Assembly: GCA_023415055.1 (NCBI GenBank)
Contig: JAEZLZ010000140.1
Span: 1-64,000, forward strand
Reading direction: 5' to 3'
Length of the DNA: 64,000 bases
Origin: Bacillota bacterium
GTDB lineage: Bacteria; Bacillota; Clostridia; Lachnospirales; Lachnospiraceae
Shown: one piece after another, positions 1-7,135 of the stretch
How the letters are laid out: each line of letters starts with the position of its first letter
Numbering within the stretch: position 1 is the first letter of the stretch
Position numbers and translations under genes: made by a program
The notes under the pieces: generated by a model
The model's database searches: none
Seen by the model: the letters and a program-made list of their open reading frames with translations, nothing else
Told to the model about the DNA's origin: nothing

Positions 1-279
1 CCTACCCTAAAGCACGGCGGGCAACCGTATCGCTTTATGTTCGGTCTTGCTTCGAGTGGGGTTTACATAGCCCCTACTGTTACCAGTAAGGCGGTGGTCT
101 CTTAAGCCACCTTTCCATCCTTACCAAAGAGAAATGATTACAAGGAATCATTTTCTTAGGCGGTATATTTCTGTTGCACTAGCCTTGGAGTCACCTCCAC
201 CGGACGTTATCCGGCACTCTGCCCTATGAAGCCCGGACTTTCCTCACCTTGTTAGGCGCGACCATCTGTGCTACTCACA
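1..279 (-). ncRNA. rnpB: RNase P RNA, class A (3' end cut off by window)
   Basis: Catalytic RNA that removes 5' leaders from pre-tRNAs. Read on the minus strand it carries the conserved class A landmarks in order: GAGGAAAGTCCGGGC near the 5' end (about 235-250), GTGCAACAGAAATATACCGCC region (about 155-178), GGTAAGGATGGAAAGGTG (about 107-128), the AGAGACCACCG segment (about 90-104), and an ACTCGAAGCAAGACC stretch (about 45-62). The 5' end is placed about 7 nt after a good -10 box. The 3' end lies beyond position 1. Confidence 0.95.
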
Positions 280-285
280 GGTTGT

Positions 286-314
286 ATTCTAACACGGTCA
301 GAGAAAAAAGTAAA
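286..314 (-). promoter_or_regulatory. Promoter of rnpB
   Basis: On the minus strand TTTACT (314-309) and TAGAAT (291-286) are separated by 17 nt, the right place for transcription to start near 279. The rest of 315-536 up to the next gene has no ORF; the only other structure seen there is the hairpin at 490-511. Confidence 0.7.
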
Positions 315-489
315 TCAGAATCAAATGGAACCTGAGATTTGTATCGGTGTTCTGGAGGATTAAGGAAGTTGTCTGTATTATTAAGAAAATATTAAAGATT
401 TCCCGTTTTATATATGTTATGATTGTGGCTATCAAAGGAAGATATGTTGTTACGTATTTTCCTAATAACTAATTTGTGCAATAACCCAT

Positions 490-511
490 ATTGAAAAACG
501 AAGTTTTCAAT
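490..511 (+). other. Hairpin in the leader of the two-component operon
   Basis: ATTGAAAA (490-497) and TTTTCAAT (504-511) form an 8-bp stem with a 6-nt loop, 37 nt before the response regulator start. No T-run follows, so it is not a terminator; it may affect mRNA stability or translation (inference). Confidence 0.4.
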
Positions 512-548
512 CATGTATACGCGGGTTTGAAGCAGAATGGAGATTGAT

Positions 549-1250
549 ATGGAGCAAATTGGAATTTTAGTTGTGGATGATGATAAAGATATCGCTGATT
601 TGGTTGAGATACATCTTGTAAGTGAAGGATATCAGGTTCGTAAGGCGAATAGCGCCAGAGAAGGCTTGCAGATCTTAGAGAACGCGGATATTAAACTAGT
701 AATTTTGGATATTATGATGCCGGGCATGGATGGGCTTACCATGTGCAGAAAGATACGGGAGACCAGTACCGTCCCGATCATCATGCTGAGTGCACGCTCT
801 GCTGACCTGGACAAGATTATCGGATTGGGAACCGGTGCGGATGATTATGTGATTAAGCCATTCAATCCTCTGGAACTCACAGCGAGAGTAAAATCCCAGC
901 TAAGAAGATATACAAAATTTAATCCTAATTCACATGATGAGAAGCAGGACCGTGAAATTGTACTGGACCATCTCATTATTAATAAGGAAAACCATAAGGT
1001 GAATGCATATGGGAAGGATGTAAAGCTTACTCCGATTGAATTTGATATCTTATATCTGCTGGCCAGCAATCTAGGCAGAGTATTCTCAACGGATGATATT
1101 TTCGAACGGGTATGGAATGAAAAGATGTATGAGGCGAACAATACCGTAATGGTTCATATTCGGAGAATCAGAGAGAAGATTGAGATGGATTCCAGGGATG
1201 CACAAATCATAAAAACAGTGTGGGGAGTAGGATATAAAATTGAAGAATAA
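549..1250 (+). CDS. VanR-like OmpR-family response regulator
   Basis: DNA-binding response regulator of 233 aa. Receiver domain (about 1-120) has the acidic pocket D10-D11, phospho-acceptor D54 in LVILDIMMPGMDG, S81 and K103 in DDYVIKPF. A winged-helix OmpR/PhoB effector domain fills about 140-233 (TPIEFDILYLLA, NTVMVHIRRIREK). An in-frame ATG lies at 537, but GGAG at 539-542 sits 6 nt before the ATG at 549, so 549 is preferred. The stop overlaps the kinase start by 11 bp, which indicates translational coupling. Family known from VanR and relatives; no van resistance genes are nearby, so the target is unknown. Confidence 0.93.
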   Translation: MEQIGILVVDDDKDIADLVEIHLVSEGYQVRKANSAREGLQILENADIKLVILDIMMPGMDGLTMCRKIRETSTVPIIMLSARSADLDKIIGLGTGADDYVIKPFNPLELTARVKSQLRRYTKFNPNSHDEKQDREIVLDHLIINKENHKVNAYGKDVKLTPIEFDILYLLASNLGRVFSTDDIFERVWNEKMYEANNTVMVHIRRIREKIEMDSRDAQIIKTVWGVGYKIEE

Positions 1251-2325
1251 TATATTCAAAAGCTTTCGGTTTGAGATCGTTTTATACAGTATTCTTAGTC
1301 TCTTATATATGCTGCTGACCATTGTCCTATTGCATATCGGGTTATTTCTTGTTCTACACAAAAGCTTTCAGGAATTATCCGAAACAACAACAGCCATTAT
1401 CACTATGGTAACGATAATAGCCGGAATTGTGTTATTTATCACCTATTTCCTCTTGCTTACGAAGAAGTTTATTACCTATATTAAAGAGATGATCGAAGGC
1501 ATCAATCAGATCTCACAGGGAAACTTTGGTAACCGTATCGAGATTAATAATGAAGATGAATTTGCACTGCTAGCAGACAAGTTGAATCAGATGGCGGATG
1601 ATATCAAGGGAATCATGGAGAATGAGCGCAGAAGCGAGTATGCCAAGAACGAGCTTATTACCAGTGTAGCACATGACCTTCGTACACCGTTAACCTCGAT
1701 TATCGGCTATCTTGATCTTGTATCCTCCAAAGAGCTGACGCAGGAGACCCAGAGGAAGTATATTGATATAGCCTATAATAAATCGAAGCGATTAGAAAAA
1801 TTAATTGAAGATCTCTTTACTTACACCAAATTTAATTTCGGTGAAGTGAAGGCAAATTATAACGAGGTAGATATGGTTAAGCTCCTCAATCAACTGGTGG
1901 ATGAATTCTATCCTAGCTTTTCCGAATACAATCTGGAATATGAGTTTTGCCCGATGGCTGCCTCAGCTGTAATCAAGGCAGATGGAGATCTCCTAGCCAG
2001 AGCCTTTGCGAACCTGATCAGTAATGCTATCAAATACGGTAGGGATGGTAAAAATATATTGATTGAACTGCGCAAGGAAGAGTCGGGAGTAATCATCACT
2101 ATAACGAATTATGGAGATATCATTCCTCCGGAGGACCTTACAAGAATATTCCAACGCTTCTACCGGGTTGAGTCCTCAAGGTCCAGTGAAACAGGAGGAA
2201 GCGGATTGGGACTTGCGATTGCGCAGAGCATCATTACTATGCATGGCGGCAGTATCTTTGCCCGTAGTGATGAAGCCGGAACAGTATTTACCATAGAATT
2301 GAAAAATGAACCAAAAATAAATTGA
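1240..2325 (+). CDS. VanS-like sensor histidine kinase
   Basis: Membrane sensor kinase, 361 aa, starting at TTG inside the end of the regulator gene. Two membrane segments (about 14-38 and 52-74) enclose a very short outside loop, then HAMP (about 75-128), the DHp H-box SVAHDLRTPLTS with H145, N-box NLISNAIKYG, and G2 box SGLGLAIA. The G1 box reads TNYGD, the N-for-D form common in VanS/YycG-like kinases. With only about 12 residues outside the membrane it probably senses within or at the membrane (inference). A long hairpin follows the stop. Confidence 0.93.
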   Translation: MKNNIFKSFRFEIVLYSILSLLYMLLTIVLLHIGLFLVLHKSFQELSETTTAIITMVTIIAGIVLFITYFLLLTKKFITYIKEMIEGINQISQGNFGNRIEINNEDEFALLADKLNQMADDIKGIMENERRSEYAKNELITSVAHDLRTPLTSIIGYLDLVSSKELTQETQRKYIDIAYNKSKRLEKLIEDLFTYTKFNFGEVKANYNEVDMVKLLNQLVDEFYPSFSEYNLEYEFCPMAASAVIKADGDLLARAFANLISNAIKYGRDGKNILIELRKEESGVIITITNYGDIIPPEDLTRIFQRFYRVESSRSSETGGSGLGLAIAQSIITMHGGSIFARSDEAGTVFTIELKNEPKIN

Positions 2326-2405
2326 GCCATTGAATATTCTTATACAAATCAGTACATTCCGAATGTGCCGGTTGCATTTGTAAGAACGATCAATGGCTTC
2401 AATTT
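2325..2405 (+). terminator. Long hairpin after the two-component operon
   Basis: AGCCATTG (2325-2332) pairs with CAATGGCT (2391-2398), and the interior also pairs (TTCTTATACAAAT with ATTTGTAAGAA; ACATTC with GAATGT). The T-run after it is weak, so termination is likely but not certain. The remaining ~135 nt to the next gene show nothing else. Confidence 0.55.
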
Positions 2406-2542
2406 ATGAAACTATGAAAACGGAAGAAGAAAAAATATAATCATATTATAGCACATATTTACAAGAAAGGTAATACTTTTTTTAAATTTAAAAGATTATT
2501 AACATCTTCGTATTAAGAATATGGCAAATATTCGATAATATT

Positions 2543-3346
2543 CTACTCTGTTTGGATAGAATCAGCATAGGCAATCAGTTTTTTGGATATTCTAAGCCGC
2601 TGAAAGACAGATGCATAAGTGATCTCATTCAAACCTTCTATATAATTCTGTGGATAGTTCTTCTGTAATCCCTTATTTTTTAATAGAAGAACCGCCTTGT
2701 TATATGCAATAGCGGCTTCCACCTCGGAAGGGTATCTCCCGATCAAATAATCACCGTTTATGTGTATCTTGGCAATATAGCTGGGAACGCTTTTATTGAG
2801 CACCTGTGACACGCCATAATACGGATTGATTACCAGCACGTTATGATAGCTGTAGTCACAATCATCGCCATTTGCAAAGCAGTAGTCCCTGCCTGCAACT
2901 GCATGATTTTTGATCCCGTAGCGTGAAAGTATGTTGACCTGCATCCCATAATCGGATACGAAGAGGTGACCACCACGCCTCATTATTTTATGATGGGCAT
3001 AATAGAACAAATCCTCTGCATCAAACCTCAGGCAGGTTATCTGATCCAGATAATATAGGAAGTAACGCTTCTTTATATATATAGGATTTTTAAAATAAAT
3101 ATGGTTGTCGCGGAAATTAATCAAAACCACCCATTTATGAAAGGTAAGAGCACAATTTTTTGGATAAGCTTCGAGCTTTAAACCATGGCTATCGCTTAAC
3201 ACTATCCCGGCAAGTAAGTAGGCACTGTTTGCATTTTCTTCTGATTCAAAACTGCCCAGACTGATATGCTTTCCGCGGTACGTGACGGAGGCTCTATAAT
3301 AAACAGTGCCATTTTTCATAAAGGATTGGTATACTCCAGGTAACAT
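2543..3346 (-). CDS. AP2-like domain protein with degenerate HNH-like centre
   Basis: 267 aa, start set by AGGTGGTGAT ahead of the ATG at 3346. Two stretches resemble the small AP2-type beta-beta-beta-alpha DNA-binding fold: about 14-46 (YYRASVTYRGKHISLGSF then EENANSAY) and about 190-222 (YIAKIHINGDYLIGRYPSEV then AAIAYNKA). The middle contains FANGDDCDYSYHNVLVINPY, laid out like the NGD-x-x-D-x-R-x-x-NL tail of HNH homing endonucleases but without the catalytic histidines. The protein therefore looks like a nuclease-derived DNA-binding protein that has lost catalysis. It stands alone between a two-component operon and a SleB gene. Function unknown; assignment by pattern only. Confidence 0.6.
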   Translation of the reverse strand: MLPGVYQSFMKNGTVYYRASVTYRGKHISLGSFESEENANSAYLLAGIVLSDSHGLKLEAYPKNCALTFHKWVVLINFRDNHIYFKNPIYIKKRYFLYYLDQITCLRFDAEDLFYYAHHKIMRRGGHLFVSDYGMQVNILSRYGIKNHAVAGRDYCFANGDDCDYSYHNVLVINPYYGVSQVLNKSVPSYIAKIHINGDYLIGRYPSEVEAAIAYNKAVLLLKNKGLQKNYPQNYIEGLNEITYASVFQRLRISKKLIAYADSIQTE

Positions 3347-3678
3347 TCTATCACCACCTCTTAATTAATATATCAGATAAAAAAGTCAGGTGCAACCTCC
3401 TCGATAATTTAGAGTAAATTGTTAACAAAATATTAAGGTCCATTTGTGTAGAATGACTTAAAAACGACCATAAAAGCATACTAAAGCAGTAGAATATGTA
3501 TAAGGATGATGAAAACGTATAAAAATATTTAATATATAGTTAATAAATTGTTAAAATTATCTTGTACATAACATACAATTAAAGTTGCGTTTGCACACAA
3601 TTTATTGGTACATATTTACTTGACTGGTAAAATACGGTATTTGGCTATCGTGGTTATAACGAAATTGCAGTTGGCTTA

Positions 3679-3707
3679 TTGACACCAATTCTGCGGTTGC
3701 CTATAAT
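3679..3707 (+). promoter_or_regulatory. Promoter of the SleB-like hydrolase gene
   Basis: TTGACA (3679-3684), 17-nt spacer, TATAAT (3702-3707): a perfect vegetative-type promoter about 80 nt before the start codon. A consensus sigma-A type box is unexpected for a purely spore-specific enzyme. The rest of the AT-rich 3347-3788 gap shows no gene or strong hairpin. Confidence 0.8.
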
Positions 3708-3788
3708 GCTGATATCATTACCAATCATACCATTAATTGGAAAATATTAGACAGAGAAAGATCAAGAAACAGAAAAGAGGATAAATTT

Positions 3789-4757
3789 ATGTCAATGATA
3801 AATTTGTTTCTTCAAAAGAGAAAAATGCATGAAAGCCAGCATGGTATCGTTATGGTGGTTATTGCATATGCATTATCTGTAATGATGCTGATTTTAGGCT
3901 CGGATGTATTTTATAACATCAAATCAGCAGCAGCAGGGATAAGCACTGTGGATGAAGAGACACAAGAGAAGATTAACGAGGAGATGCCTGATCTGCAGGA
4001 TGCGGACCTTACAGCTTTATTAATCCAATCTAAGCTACAAGAACCATTTGGTATCGCAGAGGTTACAGAGACTGGTCTTGGTAGTATCAAGGCACAGAAC
4101 ATAGCAGATGAGAAGTCGATGACGGAAGCAGTTACCGAAGGTGATTCGGTATGGCTTTTGGGTAACGCTTTTAACCAAGAGGAATACACCGGACTCATCG
4201 ATCAACTTCCGAGGCTTGCTTCCGTCAGCAGTGTAGTATCGGCAAAGGACATTATGACCGAAACCGAGACAGCACAGGAGGCAGCTGATAAAACGAAGAA
4301 GGCAGAGAAATCAGAAAAGGATGAGATTCAAAGCTTAGCAGCTGAGAAAGTTACTTCCCCTTATGTAATTGACGTCACAGAAGATGAGATATCCATGCTG
4401 GAGCGAATCGTTTCAGCAGAAGCCGGCGGTGAGGATATGATAGGTAAGATATTAATCGTCAATGTTATCCTGAACCGTATTGCGGACGACCATTTCCCGG
4501 ATTCCGTAGAGGATGTTATATTCCAGAATAAGAACGGTGAGTACCAATTCTCACCGGTAGCTGATAAAAGCTATTGGTCAGTTAAGATATCGAATAAGAC
4601 CAAGGAAGCTGTAATTAGAGCACTGGAAGGTGAAGACCACTCCGAAGGAGCACTCTTTTTTATCGCCAGGAAGAGAACAAACGCAAGCAGTGCCGAATGG
4701 TTTGACAGCAATTTGAAATGGCTATTTAAACACGGCGGACACGAATTTTATAAGTAA
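3789..4757 (+). CDS. Cell wall hydrolase, SleB family, membrane-anchored
   Basis: 322 aa. Residues about 20-42 form one membrane segment, 45-195 are a low-complexity acidic linker (many E, K, T), and about 200-322 match the SleB/Hydrolase_2 catalytic fold: ERIVSAEAGGED with the catalytic Glu, NVILNRI, FPDSVEDVIFQ, QFSPV, and ending ALFFIARK..WLFKHGGHEFYK. The family contains spore cortex-lytic transglycosylases and also vegetative wall hydrolases. The linker plus anchor, and the vegetative-type promoter upstream, favour a wall-remodelling enzyme outside the membrane rather than a classic SleB, which has a peptidoglycan-binding N-terminus. The start follows GAGG with an 8-nt spacer. Confidence 0.85.
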   Translation: MSMINLFLQKRKMHESQHGIVMVVIAYALSVMMLILGSDVFYNIKSAAAGISTVDEETQEKINEEMPDLQDADLTALLIQSKLQEPFGIAEVTETGLGSIKAQNIADEKSMTEAVTEGDSVWLLGNAFNQEEYTGLIDQLPRLASVSSVVSAKDIMTETETAQEAADKTKKAEKSEKDEIQSLAAEKVTSPYVIDVTEDEISMLERIVSAEAGGEDMIGKILIVNVILNRIADDHFPDSVEDVIFQNKNGEYQFSPVADKSYWSVKISNKTKEAVIRALEGEDHSEGALFFIARKRTNASSAEWFDSNLKWLFKHGGHEFYK

Positions 4758-4898
4758 AAAGGTTATAATATTAAATTCTCATGCTTCTTTTATCAGCATA
4801 GCTTTTAATATAAACCAGCAGCAGATTAGACAGCCCCCAAGCAAACTTTGCTCACTCTCGGATGCTTACCGAAAAACCGAAAAATAAGAACAAGCGTA

Positions 4899-4927
4899 TT
4901 GTATCCGAAGAAATGTCATGTTATAAT
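4899..4927 (+). promoter_or_regulatory. Promoter of thrC
   Basis: TTGTAT (4899-4904), 17-nt spacer, TATAAT (4922-4927). It gives a leader of about 270 nt before thrC, described in the next entry. Confidence 0.65.
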
Positions 4928-4984
4928 ACTTGAAACTTGTGACGTATGAAAGCGTAAAAATGCATTTCACACATAGAAGTGCCT

Positions 4985-5160
4985 CGAAATGAGCCTACAG
5001 GATACTTGTTTCGAGCCTCTTCCCTTATTGTCGGGAAGTGTTAAAGTGCTTTATGAATTAATATTATGCTTTTCAAATCCCTAATAACCGATAAGATCAT
5101 GCTCTCATCCGGAATTTGATTGTGGTGATGATAACGATGAGGCCGTTTATGATAGGGATT
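4985..5160 (+). promoter_or_regulatory. Structured 5' leader of thrC
   Basis: Three inverted repeats lie in the leader: CTCGAAA (4985-4991)/TTTCGAG (5011-5017), CTTCCC (5021-5026)/GGGAAG (5035-5040), and AATCCCTA (5076-5083)/TAGGGATT (5153-5160), which encloses about 70 nt. No T-box consensus (AGGGTGGnACC), no threonine-rich leader peptide and no T-run are seen, so it matches no attenuator I know. Regulation by the leader is inference. Confidence 0.45.
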
Positions 5161-5201
5161 ATAATCTCAAGTAAATATGAGCAAAGGGGATTGAAACAAT
5201 T

Positions 5202-6692
5202 ATGAACCTAATGTACAGGAGCACAAGAGATTCAAGTAACAGAGTAACAGCTTCGCAGGCTGTACTTCAGGGCTTATCTTCGGATGGCGGTTTATTCGTA
5301 CCGGAGTCCGTTCCGGTTCTTCAAATGACAATGGAAGAGCTGTCGAAGCTTAGTTATCGTGAGACGGCTTATGAGGTAATGAAATTATTTTTAACTGATT
5401 ATACTGAGGAGGAGCTTAGAGATTGCATTGATAAAGCATACGATTCTAAGTTTGATACTCCGGAGATCGCTCCAATGAAAAAAGTAGGACAGGCATATTA
5501 CCTTGAGCTTTTCCATGGGGCAACGATTGCTTTTAAGGATATGGCATTATCCATATTACCGCATTTGTTGACAAAATCCGCGAAAAAGAATAATGTGCAG
5601 GAGGAAATCGTTATTCTTACCGCAACCTCGGGCGATACGGGCAAAGCAGCACTGGCAGGCTTTGCAGACGTAGAGGGGACCAGCATTATTGTATTCTACC
5701 CGAAAGACGGAGTTAGCAGTGTGCAGGAAAAGCAAATGGTTACCCAGACCGGAGCAAACACACATGTAATCGGTATCCGTGGAAACTTTGATGATGCCCA
5801 GACCGGTGTTAAGAACATGTTCAACAACACCGAGCTGGCATCTCGTCTTAAGAAAGCAGGCTATTTGTTTTCTTCTGCAAATTCAATCAATATCGGCAGA
5901 TTAGTGCCGCAAATCGTCTATTATGTTTATTCCTATACTACATTATATAAGCAGGGGCAGATCGCACAGGGAGAAGAACTGAATTTTGTAGTACCCACCG
6001 GCAATTTCGGCAATATACTTGCCGCATATTATGCAAAGCAGCTGGGTGTTCCGATTCATAAGCTGATCTGTGCTTCCAACGAAAACAAGGTCCTCTTTGA
6101 TTTCTTCGAGACCGGCAGATATGACAGGAACCGAGAATTCATCTTAACGGAATCTCCCTCCATGGATATACTGATCTCCAGTAATCTTGAGCGCTTGATC
6201 TATCACATTGCAGATTGTGATTCGGTCAAGACTGCTGAATTTATGAAAGCACTATCAAGACATGGTTCTTATGAAATCACTGACCGTATGAGAACAAATC
6301 TTAAGGAATTTGTTGCTGGTTGGGCATCGGAACAGGAGACGAAAGATGCAATCGAAAAAGTTTATTCAGAAAACGGTTATGTGATTGATACACATACTGC
6401 GGTTGCAGCAAGTGTTTATTATAATTATGCCCAAAAGAGCGGTGACACATCGAAGACAGTTATTGTATCAACCGCCAGCCCTTATAAATTCGGTAAAAGT
6501 GTACTGGAAGCACTTCATACACCGGAGATACCGGAGGATGATTATGAGCAGGCCGTATTACTGAAGATGGTCTCGAATACCGATATTCCCAAAGCGGTGG
6601 AAGAGATCCGTACGTCTCCTGTTCTGCATAATAAGGTATGCGAAACCTCGGAAATGCAGTATATGGTAGAGAAAATTTTAAAAATAATCTAA
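5202..6692 (+). CDS. thrC: Threonine synthase
   Basis: PLP enzyme converting O-phospho-L-homoserine to L-threonine in the cytoplasm, 496 aa, the usual length of the long (fungal/enterobacterial-like) class. The N-terminal threonine-synthase segment has SSDGGLFVPE; the PLP lysine is K112 in TIAFKDMALS; TATSGDTGKAALAG is the phosphate-binding/Gly-rich loop; FVVPTGNFGNILAAY is also typical. It stands alone after a ~270-nt leader; homoserine dehydrogenase and kinase are not in the window. An SD-like AAAGGGG precedes the ATG by 12 nt. Confidence 0.97.
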   Translation: MNLMYRSTRDSSNRVTASQAVLQGLSSDGGLFVPESVPVLQMTMEELSKLSYRETAYEVMKLFLTDYTEEELRDCIDKAYDSKFDTPEIAPMKKVGQAYYLELFHGATIAFKDMALSILPHLLTKSAKKNNVQEEIVILTATSGDTGKAALAGFADVEGTSIIVFYPKDGVSSVQEKQMVTQTGANTHVIGIRGNFDDAQTGVKNMFNNTELASRLKKAGYLFSSANSINIGRLVPQIVYYVYSYTTLYKQGQIAQGEELNFVVPTGNFGNILAAYYAKQLGVPIHKLICASNENKVLFDFFETGRYDRNREFILTESPSMDILISSNLERLIYHIADCDSVKTAEFMKALSRHGSYEITDRMRTNLKEFVAGWASEQETKDAIEKVYSENGYVIDTHTAVAASVYYNYAQKSGDTSKTVIVSTASPYKFGKSVLEALHTPEIPEDDYEQAVLLKMVSNTDIPKAVEEIRTSPVLHNKVCETSEMQYMVEKILKII

Positions 6693-6974
6693 TTGTGACA
6701 AATGCCTGACATAAAATTGACACAACCGAAGTGCATATTATAGCTATAGTCAATGCAACAATACAGTAACCGCAGGTCAGCCTAAGCAGCAGATGAAGTC
6801 ACATCCTATTCTACATCAGCTGTTATGAAGTGGATTTCGCGGTGAGTGGTATGAAGAAGGGGTTTCCCCTATACAGCATATTGACTACGGTATAATCGGC
6901 CTAACGCAGGAAATTACGGCGGTTTAGGAAAATGGTCAATTGGTAAAAAATCCAAGTTACATGGATAAAAAGAC

Positions 6975-7003
6975 TTGACCTTTTTTTCCTTTATTGTTAT
7001 AAT
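6975..7003 (+). promoter_or_regulatory. Strong promoter of the surface-protein gene
   Basis: TTGACC (6975-6980), exactly 17 nt, TATAAT (6998-7003). The transcript would have a ~125-nt untranslated leader before a near-perfect GGAGGAAG ribosome binding site, as in many S-layer genes where the leader stabilises the mRNA. The earlier part of the gap (6693-6974) contains a small GGGG/CCCC hairpin (about 6857-6870) and nothing else I recognise. Confidence 0.85.
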
Positions 7004-7135
7004 CATCTTGTTGTTGGAAGATTATATTAAGCGTCACCTTTTCTATGTTTTACGGGGTTTACAAACTTTGTGAGAGTAGTTTAGGAAACGCAAAATATAA
7101 CACCAAACCATATATTTTAAGGAGGAAGTAAGAAT

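Noticed and set aside
537..2325. Vancomycin resistance system
   Set aside because: The pair is VanRS-like only; no vanH, vanA/B or vanX genes are present. The VanZ-family gene at 47.9 kb is unlinked.
2543..3346. Active homing endonuclease or prophage gene
   Set aside because: No catalytic HNH histidines and no phage or intron genes around it.
4934..5201. T-box riboswitch before thrC
   Set aside because: No AGGGTGGnACCRCG antiterminator sequence, no specifier loop and no terminator T-run.
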